From SLFH01 sp050486265 (GTDB lineage Bacteria > Planctomycetota > Phycisphaerae > Phycisphaerales > UBA1924), in assembly GCA_050486265.1 (NCBI GenBank), contig JBJHCY010000003.1:248001-312000 (forward strand): a stretch of 64,000 bases of DNA. The letters are read 5' to 3'. The notes below the pieces were generated by a model, which was given only the letters and a program-made list of their open reading frames with translations, was not told where the DNA came from and did no database searches. Shown piece after piece: positions 1-8,926 of the stretch (its first letter is position 1; every line of letters begins with the position of its first letter). Both the position numbers and the translations under genes were made by a program.

Positions 1-38
1 TTGTCGTATGTGTTTCCGCAGGTTTCGCATTGCGTCAT
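1..38 (-). CDS. N-terminal fragment of a small Cys-rich (zinc-ribbon-like) protein
   Basis: Only the first 12 codons are inside the window; the gene runs off the left edge on the minus strand. They read MTQCETCGNTYD. The CxxC pair suggests a metal-binding ribbon. A strong AAGGAG ribosome binding site lies at 45-50, six bases before the ATG, and supports this start. Function is unknown. It follows the SDR gene on the same strand after about 70 bp, so the two may be co-transcribed. Confidence 0.55.
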   Translation of the reverse strand, partial: MTQCETCGNTYD

Positions 39-108
39 CGCAGGCTCCTTGCTGCTGTGCCTGGCGGGCTCCGTGAGGGTGAACGCCGGCCGACGAGGCA
101 GGCCGTCT

Positions 109-1230
109 TCACGCGCGTGCGCCGGACCCGGCCTCGGATCGACGCAGCGACCGAGGCAGCGGGAGATTGTTTTGCTCATACCACCGGCGCGGATCGCGAT
201 GCAGCCGCTCGATCATTTCCGGGAGCGTGTCGCGCAGGCGATGCCGCGGATCCCACAAGAGCCGGTCGATGGCGCGTTCGATCTCGACCGAATAGTGGTC
301 GTCGGCCATATCGACCATCCAAGGTTTGATGAAGGCGTCCTCGCGAGTGAGCTTGTCTTTCACCCACGCTCCGGCCTTCGCCGCGGCCTTGGGGATGCGG
401 ATCGTCGGCCACTCCTTCCCGTGCACGAGCTCGCCGATCTCGTCCTGGAGCTCGTCGTAGCTCATGACATCCGGCTCGGCGATGAGAAAGACCTCCCAGC
501 CTTCGAGGTCGGCGCGCTTCTCGACGGTCTTGCCGAAACAGTCGACCACATCGTCGAGGTGGACGAAGGCCTGGCCCTTCTCCGGGTCGCCCGGGAAGAA
601 GATGCTCTCTAGCTGTTTCTCATAGATGCGCCTGATGTGCTGGGTGATGGGCAGCGAGTGCCCGCTCTCGTTGTATACACCCGCGATGCGGTGGACAACG
701 ACCGGGATCTCGCCGCGGTGTTGTTTCAGCACACGCTCGGCCTCGAGTTTCGACTTGGGATAGTCCCACTCGCCCCGCGTCGGCGACTCTTCTGTAAGCT
801 CCTCGTCCGTGTCCTCTGCCGGCTTCATCGCCAACAGGCTGCTGGAGAAGATGAACTGCTCGACAGAATCGAACGACTGGAGACGCTCGATGAGCCTGCG
901 CGTGCCACCGACGGTCAGTCTGTCGTACATCGGGCTCGGCTCGCCGGAAAAATCGTAGTAGGCTGCGAGGTGAATCACGCTCGCGATGTCGCTTCCGTGG
1001 CTCTCACGGATCTGATCGAGCGCATTGTCAACGCTCTCATCGTCGGTGAGGTCGCACCGGACCCATGTCCAGCCCTGGGGCTCCGGATCGGGCTCGGCGA
1101 TGTCCAAGCCGACGACAGTGTGTCTGTCCTTCAGTGAATCAATCAGCTTGGACCCGATCAGACCGGAGCAGCCGGTGACCACGACCAGCGGCTGTTTCTT
1201 CGTGTTTCGGTTGTTCGTGTCTGTCGTCAT
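109..1230 (-). CDS. NAD(P)-dependent epimerase/dehydratase (extended SDR)
   Basis: A 373-residue extended short-chain dehydrogenase/reductase. The N-terminal strand VVVTGCSGLIGSKLI is the glycine-rich TGxxGxxG dinucleotide site (residues about 16-30). DLTDDESV and VIHLAAYYD follow in the expected places of the Rossmann fold. The YPKSKLEAE stretch near residue 158 is the YxxxK catalytic motif, with SSSLLA before it supplying the serine. Family members act on nucleotide sugars, sterols or other carbonyl/alcohol substrates; nothing here fixes the substrate. The C-terminal 100 residues are basic and hydrophobic and may attach to the membrane. No operon partner is evident upstream. Confidence 0.85.
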   Translation of the reverse strand: MTTDTNNRNTKKQPLVVVTGCSGLIGSKLIDSLKDRHTVVGLDIAEPDPEPQGWTWVRCDLTDDESVDNALDQIRESHGSDIASVIHLAAYYDFSGEPSPMYDRLTVGGTRRLIERLQSFDSVEQFIFSSSLLAMKPAEDTDEELTEESPTRGEWDYPKSKLEAERVLKQHRGEIPVVVHRIAGVYNESGHSLPITQHIRRIYEKQLESIFFPGDPEKGQAFVHLDDVVDCFGKTVEKRADLEGWEVFLIAEPDVMSYDELQDEIGELVHGKEWPTIRIPKAAAKAGAWVKDKLTREDAFIKPWMVDMADDHYSVEIERAIDRLLWDPRHRLRDTLPEMIERLHRDPRRWYEQNNLPLPRSLRRSEAGSGARA

Positions 1231-1662
1231 GAGGTGAACTCCTCGCGTGAATGACAGATACTGCGCTGCGTTCAGACCCGAGCGTGTCGAGGAGCGACGC
1301 GTCCTCCAGCGCCGGCTGGCGCCCTCGGAATCCGACCGATTCCGCAGGCGGCGAACTCGGTGCGGAACACCGTTCGCGCCTTCATCAGGACCCTATGTGC
1401 GGGGATGGTGCGGATCAATCGGGTTCTTGCCTCATCTCAATGCAACCGCGCGTGCGTGTAACAGACACGAAACACACGCGGCGCATGGCGCCTTGCGACA
1501 GCCGCAAAACGCAGTGCGCTCGGTTTGGTGCTGTCGCCGCGCCTCCCGCGATGCGGGCGTGCACACACATGCGTTCCGACTCCTCGCCTAGCATCGATCG
1601 GATGCGCGGCGGGCGCGCAGAGCGCGTCGCAGCCGTGCCGAGTCGCATTGAAAGGAAGTTCC
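1231..1662. other. Divergent intergenic region, no gene seen
   Basis: About 430 bp separate the divergent SDR and dodecin genes. Open frames on both strands here lack recognisable protein sequence. The stretch around 1448-1495 is rich in short CACG/CGTG alternations. No clear -35/-10 pair was found for either gene. Confidence 0.4.
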
Positions 1663-1866
1663 ATGAGTGTCGCCAAGGTCGTAGAAATCACTTCCTCGTC
1701 TCCCAAAAGCTTCGAAGACGCGGTCGAGAAGGGCATCGCCCGGGCGTCGAAAACAATCAGCGATGTCCGCGGCGCGTGGATCAAGGAGCAGAAAGTCGAA
1801 GTCACCGACGGCAAGATCACCGAGTTCCGCGTGAACATGATGATGACATTCGTGCTCAAGAAGTGA
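1663..1866 (+). CDS. Dodecin (flavin/CoA-binding storage protein)
   Basis: A 67-residue protein with the whole dodecin pattern: MSVAKVVEITSSSPKSFEDA, then VRGAWIKEQKVEV and a C-terminal FRVNMMMTFVLK strand. Dodecins form hollow dodecamers that bind riboflavin, FMN or CoA and are thought to buffer free flavins. The tryptophan at residue 39 is in the position that stacks on the isoalloxazine ring. The chosen start has AAGGAA at 1652-1657; upstream in-frame residues look non-coding. The gene is monocistronic, and the VKOR-SPW gene begins 74 bp downstream. Confidence 0.93.
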   Translation: MSVAKVVEITSSSPKSFEDAVEKGIARASKTISDVRGAWIKEQKVEVTDGKITEFRVNMMMTFVLKK

Positions 1867-1940
1867 TGACGCGCCGGTCGACATCGATCGAGAGGACTCT
1901 CCGGGGAGTGTCAGAGGATCCGAACGACTGATGGATCGAA

Positions 1941-3266
1941 ATGCGGAATAAACGCACCGATGACACCGTGCCGAGCGAGCGGGAGGCGTGGGCGCCGCTG
2001 GCGTGCGCGCTGATCGGCGTCTGGCTGCTGGGCGGGCCGCCCGCGCTGGGGTATCTCGGCGATCCGATCGCGCACAGCGATTTCGCCTCCGGGGCCGCGG
2101 CGATCGCGCTGGCTCTGGTCGCGCTCCGAAGCAGATGGCGCGCCGCCGCGGAATGGCTGCTGTGCCTGCTCGGCGTGTGGCTGCTGCACGCGCCGCTGAT
2201 ATTCTGGACAACTTCCTCCGCGGCGTACCTGAACTCGACGGTCGCCGGTGTCGGGCTGATCGTCTTCTCCGTTGTCCTGCCCCGTCGCGTGTGGCGCGGA
2301 CCGTCACTCGACCCCCAGGTCCCGCCGGGCTGGACATTCAATCCGTCCTCCTGGGCTCAGCGAGCCCCCATCATCACGCTGGCGTGGATCAATTTCCTGC
2401 TCGCGCGTTACCTCACGGCGTACCAGCTCGAGCACACCGAATGGCCGTGGGACCCGATCTTCGGCGACGGCACAGAACGCGTGCTGAGCTCCGACATCTC
2501 CGAAGCTTTCCCCGTCTCCGACGCCGGTCTCGGGGCCGCGGCGTACATGATCGAGGCGCTCATCGGCTTCATGGGCACGGCCAGCCGCTGGAGGACCGCG
2601 CCGTGGACGGTCGCACTCTTCGGGGTTCTGGTCATCCCCGTTGGGATCGTCAGCACGGTGCTCATGATTCTGCAGCCCGTTGCTGTCGGGGCGTGGTGCA
2701 CGATCTGCCTGATCACCGCCGCGCTGATGATCATCATGGCCTGCCTGGCGCTCCCCGAGGTCGTCGCCATGCTGCAGTGCCTCGCCCGGGCAAAAGGTTC
2801 CAGACGCGGCAGGTGGCGCACCTTCTGGCTCGGCGCGGACGATCCTGACGACACTCCCGCGACACAAGACCAAGACCACGCGACAACGAAGCGGAGCCTC
2901 TTCCATGCGATGACCTGCGGCACTACGGCCCCGCCGGGCTTGGCGCTGAGCGCTCTCATCGGCGTCTGGTTCGTGGCGGCGCCGGAGGTGCTGGGCCTCG
3001 ACGGTCCCGCCATGAACGCCCATGTGATCGCGGGGGCGCTGGTCATTGTCGTCACCGTCATGGCGATGTCCGAGCCGCTGCGCACGGTGCGACTGCTGAA
3101 CATCCCCATCGGCGCAGCGCTCGCGATCGGTGTCTGGTTCTTCGACGGCGCGACCACGCCGTCGCAGTTCGCCGCCGCCGTGGCAGCGGCGCTGCTCATC
3201 GCCGCGAGCCTGCCCCGCGGGGCCGTCCGCCAGCGCTACGGCGCATGGGACAGATGGATCCGCTGA
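1941..3266 (+). CDS. Membrane protein: vitamin K epoxide reductase domain flanked by SPW repeats
   Basis: A 441-residue polytopic membrane protein. Residues about 17-110 and 330-430 carry SPW-type repeats (ACALIGVWLLGGPPALGY; LSALIGVWFVAAPEVLGL). The centre, about residues 140-275, matches the VKOR family, with WPWDPIFGDGTERVLSSD, FPVSDAGLGAAAYMIEAL and the redox motif C253-T-I-C256. VKOR proteins pass electrons from quinones to thiol oxidoreductases and so support disulfide formation outside the membrane. No DsbA-like partner gene is adjacent. The upstream codon context lacks a strong Shine-Dalgarno sequence. The domain call is confident; the physiological role is inferred. Confidence 0.85.
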   Translation: MRNKRTDDTVPSEREAWAPLACALIGVWLLGGPPALGYLGDPIAHSDFASGAAAIALALVALRSRWRAAAEWLLCLLGVWLLHAPLIFWTTSSAAYLNSTVAGVGLIVFSVVLPRRVWRGPSLDPQVPPGWTFNPSSWAQRAPIITLAWINFLLARYLTAYQLEHTEWPWDPIFGDGTERVLSSDISEAFPVSDAGLGAAAYMIEALIGFMGTASRWRTAPWTVALFGVLVIPVGIVSTVLMILQPVAVGAWCTICLITAALMIIMACLALPEVVAMLQCLARAKGSRRGRWRTFWLGADDPDDTPATQDQDHATTKRSLFHAMTCGTTAPPGLALSALIGVWFVAAPEVLGLDGPAMNAHVIAGALVIVVTVMAMSEPLRTVRLLNIPIGAALAIGVWFFDGATTPSQFAAAVAAALLIAASLPRGAVRQRYGAWDRWIR

Positions 3267-3413
3267 ACCCGGCTCGCCACAGGGCCGTGGGCGTCACCAA
3301 ATCCGGCTCCGCACCGGCCTCCCCAAAACGCCGGTAACCCCTGATTTTGAAGAGGATTTGCGGGCTGGTGCAGGACTTTGCACAAACGCGCCCAAACATG
3401 AACAAATACCAAG

Positions 3414-3488
3414 TGACCCCAACGGGATTCGAACCCGTGTCTCCACCTTGAAAGGGTGGCGTCCTGGACCAGGCTAGACGATGGGGCC
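3414..3488 (-). tRNA. tRNA-Glu (UUC)
   Basis: The minus strand folds as a 75-nt cloverleaf. The 5' acceptor GGCCCCA pairs with TGGGGTC, the anticodon stem is CCACC/GGTGG with loop CTTTCAA (anticodon TTC), and the T arm is ACGGGTTCGAATCCCGT. The 5' end GGCCCCATCGTCTAG is typical of bacterial tRNA-Glu. CCA is not encoded after the discriminator base, so it must be added enzymatically. Confidence 0.95.
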
Positions 3489-3674
3489 GGGACTTCGCCG
3501 GGCCCGATAGTCGCCCGGTCGGCTCGGTTGTGGGCCGATCATAGACCCCTTCCGCCCCCGCATCCCTCCCAGTCCGTGCCGACATCCAACACAAGCCGCA
3601 GCCACGGCCGGCCCCCGGCTCCGGGTGTGCGATTCGCGCTTGTTTCGCCCGTTTGAACAACCGATATCACGCAC

Positions 3675-4109
3675 ATGGAACGCGAAGCCAAGCACGAAAA
3701 CCCCATCGCCCGCCGCTCGGGATACATCCTCGGCCTCGGGCTCATGGTCGCGTCGATCTCGACGGTCGCGATCCTCTCGGATCCGCGGGATTCGGCCGCG
3801 CGCGACGGCGCACCCGTCCAGGGCTCGATGGCCCCCGAGCTCAACAACGAGCAGGGCGCCTATCTCGGCGAGCTCCGCGGGCGCACCCAGCGGCTCCGCA
3901 TCCGCCTCACCCCCGACGGCCCGCGCTACACCGTCCTCGACGCACAGGGCTTCATCCTCGACACCAACCTCGACCGCGAAGCCCTCCACCGCCTCTACCC
4001 CGACCTCGACCCCGCCTCGATCGACGCAGGCTCGGAGCGCACCGGCCGAACCCCCGAGCTCAAGGAGTCGCGCCAGCTCATGCTCGCCGACGACCCCGGC
4101 GGGTGGTGA
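3675..4109 (+). CDS. Hypothetical single-pass membrane protein
   Basis: A 144-residue protein with one hydrophobic segment near residues 16-34 (GYILGLGLMVASISTVAIL) after a charged N-terminus. An acidic soluble part follows, containing RIRLTPDGPRYTVLDAQGFI. The soluble part is predicted to face the periplasm. No known family was recognised. It lies 54 bp ahead of nadD on the same strand, but nadD seems to have its own start signal. Codon use resembles its neighbours, with strong C/G third positions, which supports a real gene. Confidence 0.6.
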   Translation: MEREAKHENPIARRSGYILGLGLMVASISTVAILSDPRDSAARDGAPVQGSMAPELNNEQGAYLGELRGRTQRLRIRLTPDGPRYTVLDAQGFILDTNLDREALHRLYPDLDPASIDAGSERTGRTPELKESRQLMLADDPGGW

Positions 4110-4150
4110 TCCCCGCGCCGCCTTCCGAACCGAGGCGAGCGGCACCCCCA

Positions 4151-4156
4151 TAGCAT
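4151..4156 (+). promoter_or_regulatory. Candidate leaderless -10 box for nadD
   Basis: TAGCAT ends seven bases before the nadD ATG. There is no Shine-Dalgarno sequence and no -35 box. The same arrangement recurs before purM, pabA, the 22820 gene, dprA and the 32245 gene. Confidence 0.45.
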
Positions 4157-4163
4157 CCGCCCG

Positions 4164-4913
4164 ATGCACGCCCAGCCGCCGATCGCCGAACTCGACCTCC
4201 CGCCGGGCGTCACCGACCTCATCTTCTACGGCGGCACCTTCGACCCGCCGACCCGCGCCCACATCGATCTGCCCGCCCTCGCCCGCGACGCTGTCCTGCC
4301 CGAGGCCATGCTCGTCTACATCCCCGCCGCCCGCTCGCCCCACAAGCCCGGCGGACCCGACGCGCCCGACGACGCACGCGTCGCGATGCTCGCCGCGGCA
4401 CTCCAAGGCCGCCCCGGCGCACGCATCTGGACCGACGAGATCGACCGGGCCAAGGCCTCCGGCGAGCCGAGCTACATGGTCGAAACCCTCCGCCGCGCAA
4501 GAAGAGCCCTCGCAAGCAACCCCGAAGCAAGCAATCCAAACGCAACCAACCCAGCCGCAGCCAACACCAACTTCCGCCTGCTCATCGGCGCCGACCAGGC
4601 CCTCGCCTTCCACCGCTGGAAAGACCACGCCGAGATCGCCGAGCTCGCCGAACCCCTCGTCATGCTCAGAACGCCCAGCGAATCGGCCGACGACCTGCTC
4701 GATCAGCTCGCGAAAACCGACGCATGGACCAACGCCGAGCTCGAACGCTGGCGCTCCCGCATCGCCCCCGTCCCCACCATGGGCGTCAGCGCCACCGACG
4801 CAAGAGAAATCCTCAAAAGCCGCGGCTCAGACTCGAGCGCCCTCGAAACACTCCTCCCCGCCCCCGTCCTGGCCATCATCCGCAAACGCGGCCTCTACGG
4901 CATCAAGCCCTGA
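4164..4913 (+). CDS. nadD: Nicotinate-nucleotide adenylyltransferase
   Basis: A 249-residue NadD-type nucleotidyltransferase that makes deamido-NAD from nicotinate mononucleotide and ATP in NAD synthesis. The ATP site GGTFDPPTRAH is at residues 23-33, and SPHKPGG follows at about 58-64. LLIGADQALAFHRWKDH and the C-terminal MGVSATDAREILKS (the usual ISST-x-IR region) are present. An Asn/Ala-rich insertion near residues 120-136 (EASNPNATNPAAANTN) is unusual and likely a surface loop. The start follows directly after a -10-like TAGCAT. Confidence 0.92.
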   Translation: MHAQPPIAELDLPPGVTDLIFYGGTFDPPTRAHIDLPALARDAVLPEAMLVYIPAARSPHKPGGPDAPDDARVAMLAAALQGRPGARIWTDEIDRAKASGEPSYMVETLRRARRALASNPEASNPNATNPAAANTNFRLLIGADQALAFHRWKDHAEIAELAEPLVMLRTPSESADDLLDQLAKTDAWTNAELERWRSRIAPVPTMGVSATDAREILKSRGSDSSALETLLPAPVLAIIRKRGLYGIKP

Positions 4914-4930
4914 GCACTGCCCGCACTCTG

Positions 4931-4966
4931 GACGCCGATCTCTGAGCGCAGCGAAGAGTCGGGTCG
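4931..4966 (+). repeat. Dispersed repeat family B, copy 1
   Basis: The unit starts GACGCCGATCTCTGAGCG and continues CAGCGAAGAGTCGGGTC. Other copies are at 9279-9318 (diverged), 9429-9464 and, inverted, 30938-30973. All four are intergenic. Confidence 0.75.
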
Positions 4967-4989
4967 ATCTCATCAGAGCGCAGTTTGCC

Positions 4990-5018
4990 AAAAAGAATGA
5001 CGGGCCCCGAAGGGCCCG
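4990..5018 (-). terminator. Rho-independent terminator of the dockerin gene
   Basis: A perfect 7-bp stem CGGGCCC/GGGCCCG with loop CGAA lies at 5001-5018. On the minus strand it is followed by TCATTCTTTTTGG. It sits 30 bp after the stop codon of the gene that ends at 5048. Confidence 0.8.
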
Positions 5019-5047
5019 CCTCTGGAAGTGCAAGACTCCGATAGCGA

Positions 5048-7780
5048 TCAGTTGCAGGGGTCGACGAGCCCGTCGAAGATGTCCAGATCGTTCTGGGTCA
5101 CCATGCCGTCGCCGTCGAGGTCGCCGTCGAGGTAGCCGCCGGGCTGGCCGAGGTTGGCGGCGATAATCGCACGGTCGGCCGCGGTGCGGTTGCCGTCGAG
5201 GTTGAAGTCGCCGAAGTCGGTGCCGAGCACGGTGCGGATGATGAAGCAGACATCCTTGATATCGACGACCATGTCGCCGTTCATATCGGCCGAGAGGTCC
5301 ATGTTGATCGCGTCGATCAGGTCGAACCAGTCGCCGAAGTTGTCATAGACATAGAGAATGTCCTCGATGTCGATCACGCCGTCGGCGCCGGAGGGCTTGA
5401 AGCCGGGCGTGGTCCCGGTCGCCCCTGCGATGTCGGCCGCCGAGAAGCCGGGCTGATACTGCCCGCCGGTCGCGAGCGTGGTGCCGAAGAAGTTGTTGCC
5501 TCGCGGGGTTCCGAGAGTCTCGCTGGCCATGTCGATCCGGCGGAAGCCCTCGAAGCGGTCGAGCATTCCCGTGGTCGGGTCCAGCGCCAGGCCGTCGGCC
5601 CAGTAGCGGATGTCTTCATCGGTGAAGCTGCCGTCGCCGTTGAAATCACCGAGGATCTCGATCACCGCAAAGCCGCCGGCGGTGTTGCCGGCGCGGGTGT
5701 CGAGGTCGCCCGAGGCGGTGTCGCCGGTGTAGGCCGGGGCGTTCCAGGCCGGCCCGCCGTTGCGCTGCCGCCACGCGGCGACCATCTCTTGCGCATCGTC
5801 GAGGTCGCGGACACCGTCGCCGTTGAAGTCGCCCGCGATCCGGTTGCGCATGTCGAGGGGCTGGTCGTAGGCCACGGGGTCGCCGTTCTGGTTGATGTAG
5901 TTCGCGCCGTTGGCGACACCGTCGGAATACACGAAGCCCGAGGTGCGCCGGGGGTTCTGGCCGAGGCGTGTCGCGACGCCGAAACTCTGATACTCGGGGA
6001 AGTTCAGCACGCTGAGCAGACGCGAGGCGTCCTCGACATTCTGGTTGTACGCGGGGTTGGGGATGTAGACGCAGGGCTGGCTCGGGGCCGAGATATTGCG
6101 AGCCGCCGCCGTCAGCAGGAAGTTCGAAACCAGGAACTCCGCCGGGCTGAAGGTGTTCGCCGGCGCGTTGGGCACATCCACGAAGTTCTCGATCGACCGC
6201 GTGATGTTGTTGAGGTAGTCCGCCGCGGCCTTGTTGAACATCGGCGGGTTGCCGTTGTTGTCGCCGCCGTCGGCGACGGGCTCGGCACGCGGGTCGCCGA
6301 TGTGGGCGAGCACGGCCGGGCCGATCACGCTGTAGCTGTTCTCATCGAACTGCACGATGTTGTCGAAGGTGGGGCGGGCGAAGACGGTGCCGCCATTGAT
6401 GTCGTTCTGCAGCGCGAGGATCTCGAGCTGGCCGTTGACCAGCCAGCCGTTCGAGTCGCCGCGTTCGGCGCCCGAATAACCGACAGCGAGGCGATGCCGA
6501 CGGACGGTGCCGTCCACGCGGCTCGACCCGCCCTTGTTCGTCGGCTGCCAGTTCGGCCCGAGCAGGTCAGCCTCGCTCGATGAAACCTGGTCGCCGATGT
6601 TGTCGCCGATACCGAACGAGGGATCGAGACAGATGCCGTTCATGACCGCGTTCCGCGTACCCGAGCCGATGTCGCGGGTGACGGCGACGAGATTCTCGCC
6701 GTTCAGCATGCGACCGGTCGCGAAAAGGTGACGCACCTCGGTGTAGGTCATCTGCTCATAGCCCGTGCCGAGATTCGTGATGAACGCCACCGGCGCCAGC
6801 GCGATCGAGGTGTCCACGATCGTGTTGACATCCGGCGGATTGTTGAAGTTCAGGGGCACCGCGCCGCGAGACGCCGCCAGGGGCAGCGGCTCGAGCGTCG
6901 GCAGGCCGTTGGTCTGCGCCGTCGGCGTGCCGTCGGGGTTGAGCGCCGGGCGGGGGTTGGTCCCGTAGCCGGGGCTGTTGGGCGCGGCGTTCGGGTTCGG
7001 ATCGCCCGCGTCGTTGCGGACAGCCCACGACGAGGGCGTATCGAGCGGGGCAATGTCGATGAGGATGCCGCCGCCGGGCTGATTATCGCAATCGATGCGG
7101 AGGCCGAAACCCGTCGAGTCGCTCAGCTCGGCGCGGGCCGGGAGGCCGCCGGGGTTGGCGGGGTTGTAAGCGTTGTTGATGATCGTGGGGTTCGCCCAGA
7201 CCAGCTCGCCGTCCCAGTACATCAGCTGACGCTCGGCCGTGTTCATTTCCGGCCCTGTCGCGTCGCCGATCGCGGGAACCTGGCCCCAGTTGACCAGATC
7301 GATAAAGCCGTTGACCGACCCCACCGACTGGTAGCTCACCGCCCACCACTTGTCGGCCGGGAAGCCCGTGGCGCAGGTGGCGAACGGGGCGAGGTTCTCA
7401 ACGCTCGGCGTCGAGACGCCGTTCTTGTTCACATCGATGAAATCGTTCGTCGACGCGGGCGCGCGGAAGAACGCTTCCTGAAGCGTCGCGCCCGAAATGT
7501 TGATGATGTACGGCGGCTGGGGGTCGGTCGGCACGCAACCGGCAGCGAACAGCCCCAGGTAGTCGAAGAAGTCGTCGGCGTCGATCACCCCGTCGCCGTT
7601 GATGTCGGCGCGGGGATCGCCCGAGGCGAACAGGCTCAGAAAGAGGAAGAAGTCGTCGGCGTCGATCACGCCGTCACCATTGAGATCCGCCGGCCCGCAG
7701 TTCTGGGCCTGCACGACCGGCGTCACGCCAAGGGCGAGCCCGCAGACCGCGGCGATCTGAAACATCCGCTTCATTCTCAT
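5048..7780 (-). CDS. Exported substrate-binding-like protein with dockerin-type calcium repeats
   Basis: A 910-residue exported protein. The signal peptide FQIAAVCGLALGVTPVVQAQ is cleaved before a pair of dockerin-like loops (DLNGDGVIDADDF and DINGDGVIDADDF). Next, NISGATLQEAFF and RDIGSGTRNAVMNGI recall the start and phosphate-binding loop of PstS-type periplasmic binding proteins. The C-terminal third holds further calcium-loop repeats (GDFNGDGVRDLDDA, GDFNGDGSFTDED, DMNGDMVVDIKDV, DLDGDGMVTQNDL). The start is set by AGGAG eight bases upstream; an ATG at 7774 is an alternative. It lies 126 bp after a pseudopilin gene and ends at an intrinsic terminator. The PstS similarity is by eye only. 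Confidence 0.72.
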   Translation of the reverse strand: MRMKRMFQIAAVCGLALGVTPVVQAQNCGPADLNGDGVIDADDFFLFLSLFASGDPRADINGDGVIDADDFFDYLGLFAAGCVPTDPQPPYIINISGATLQEAFFRAPASTNDFIDVNKNGVSTPSVENLAPFATCATGFPADKWWAVSYQSVGSVNGFIDLVNWGQVPAIGDATGPEMNTAERQLMYWDGELVWANPTIINNAYNPANPGGLPARAELSDSTGFGLRIDCDNQPGGGILIDIAPLDTPSSWAVRNDAGDPNPNAAPNSPGYGTNPRPALNPDGTPTAQTNGLPTLEPLPLAASRGAVPLNFNNPPDVNTIVDTSIALAPVAFITNLGTGYEQMTYTEVRHLFATGRMLNGENLVAVTRDIGSGTRNAVMNGICLDPSFGIGDNIGDQVSSSEADLLGPNWQPTNKGGSSRVDGTVRRHRLAVGYSGAERGDSNGWLVNGQLEILALQNDINGGTVFARPTFDNIVQFDENSYSVIGPAVLAHIGDPRAEPVADGGDNNGNPPMFNKAAADYLNNITRSIENFVDVPNAPANTFSPAEFLVSNFLLTAAARNISAPSQPCVYIPNPAYNQNVEDASRLLSVLNFPEYQSFGVATRLGQNPRRTSGFVYSDGVANGANYINQNGDPVAYDQPLDMRNRIAGDFNGDGVRDLDDAQEMVAAWRQRNGGPAWNAPAYTGDTASGDLDTRAGNTAGGFAVIEILGDFNGDGSFTDEDIRYWADGLALDPTTGMLDRFEGFRRIDMASETLGTPRGNNFFGTTLATGGQYQPGFSAADIAGATGTTPGFKPSGADGVIDIEDILYVYDNFGDWFDLIDAINMDLSADMNGDMVVDIKDVCFIIRTVLGTDFGDFNLDGNRTAADRAIIAANLGQPGGYLDGDLDGDGMVTQNDLDIFDGLVDPCN

Positions 7781-7906
7781 CACTTCTCTCCTGGCGGTGC
7801 GCCGTGCGATCGCGGCGCGGGTTGTGCGGACCGGCCCGGGACGCCCCGGGCGGATTCCGCCTCTGTTCACAATCCGTTGCCGAGTCCGGCTGGTCAGCCG
7901 AAAAGA

Positions 7907-8926
7907 TCAGTTCGTGTTCCTGGGGTCGACGCGCTCGCCGCCGGTGATGCTGTAGAACCGGTCGCCCCACTCGCGCCCCTTCACGGTGTCGATCAGCTTC
8001 TTCCGCTCGACATGGCCGTCCATGTAGACGAAGTTCACGGTCCCGCCGGGGTGGTGACGCCCCACGGCGTTCAGCTGCGAACGGGCGCTGACGATCTCAC
8101 CCGCGCCGAGTTCGCGGTCTTCCTTGATCCGGGTCTCTCTCGGGTAAAACCAGCTCACCACGCCGTCGCCGCGCACCGGCTCGTTGTACGGGTCGGTCCC
8201 CGCAGACCCGCCGATGAACGGCGTGATCGAGCGGTGGCTCTTGCTCACCCAGCTGCTCGGTGCGCCGCCCAGTCCGCCCTCAACGCTGCCGACCGACGAC
8301 CAACTGTCGCGGTACAGAAACTCCGTCAGCAGGATCGTGTTTGATGTGAATGTGATCCGGGCGGGATCCACGAGCCGGTCACGCCGCCGGTTCCCGCGAA
8401 CGCCGAACTTGTTCCGGGGAAACACCGCGGCGTTGCCCACAAACGCCAACCGCTTCACCTGCTGGTCCAGAGGGTCGGGCGCCAGCGCCGACCCCGCGTC
8501 GCCCACTTGCCCCAGCTCCCAGTCGTTGGGGTCAGAGCCCGGGTTGGTCGCGGGAGCGCCCCCGTTGGGCACCGCCGAAGACTCGAACGCGTTGCCCGGC
8601 ACACGCCCGTCGTTGAACAGCATCCACGACCAGTGCAGATACCCCGTGTCCGGCGAGCCCGTGCCGATCTGGCGGCTCAGCGTCCACCGGTGCCCGCCCG
8701 CCACATCGGGGTACACATACGACGGCGGGATCACGCGGTAATCGATGGAGTAGCTCTCGACGCCCAGCGCCACCTGCTTCGCCTGCGCGCCGGTCCGCAG
8801 CGCACGCCCCTCGTTCCTCGCCCCCGCGAGGCTCGGCAACAGAATGCCGATGAGCACCGCGATGATCGCGATCACAATCAGAAGTTCGATCAGCGTAAAT
8901 CCGTCCCGACTGCGATTTCGTTGCAT
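7907..8926 (-). CDS. Type II-like pseudopilin (prepilin N-terminal methylation domain, DUF1559-like)
   Basis: A 339-residue protein. It begins MQRNRSRDGFTLIELLIVIA, the prepilin peptidase site (cleavage after Gly, N-methyl-Phe) with the hydrophobic pilin helix. The C-terminal VNFVYMDGHVERKK resembles the conserved end of planctomycete DUF1559 pseudopilins (usually FADGHV). Such proteins are abundant in planctomycetes; their assembly role is unclear. The start was chosen because the pilin signal must be N-terminal. The only ribosome-site candidate, GGAG, is about 11 bases upstream. The exported dockerin protein follows on the same strand. Confidence 0.88.
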   Translation of the reverse strand: MQRNRSRDGFTLIELLIVIAIIAVLIGILLPSLAGARNEGRALRTGAQAKQVALGVESYSIDYRVIPPSYVYPDVAGGHRWTLSRQIGTGSPDTGYLHWSWMLFNDGRVPGNAFESSAVPNGGAPATNPGSDPNDWELGQVGDAGSALAPDPLDQQVKRLAFVGNAAVFPRNKFGVRGNRRRDRLVDPARITFTSNTILLTEFLYRDSWSSVGSVEGGLGGAPSSWVSKSHRSITPFIGGSAGTDPYNEPVRGDGVVSWFYPRETRIKEDRELGAGEIVSARSQLNAVGRHHPGGTVNFVYMDGHVERKKLIDTVKGREWGDRFYSITGGERVDPRNTN

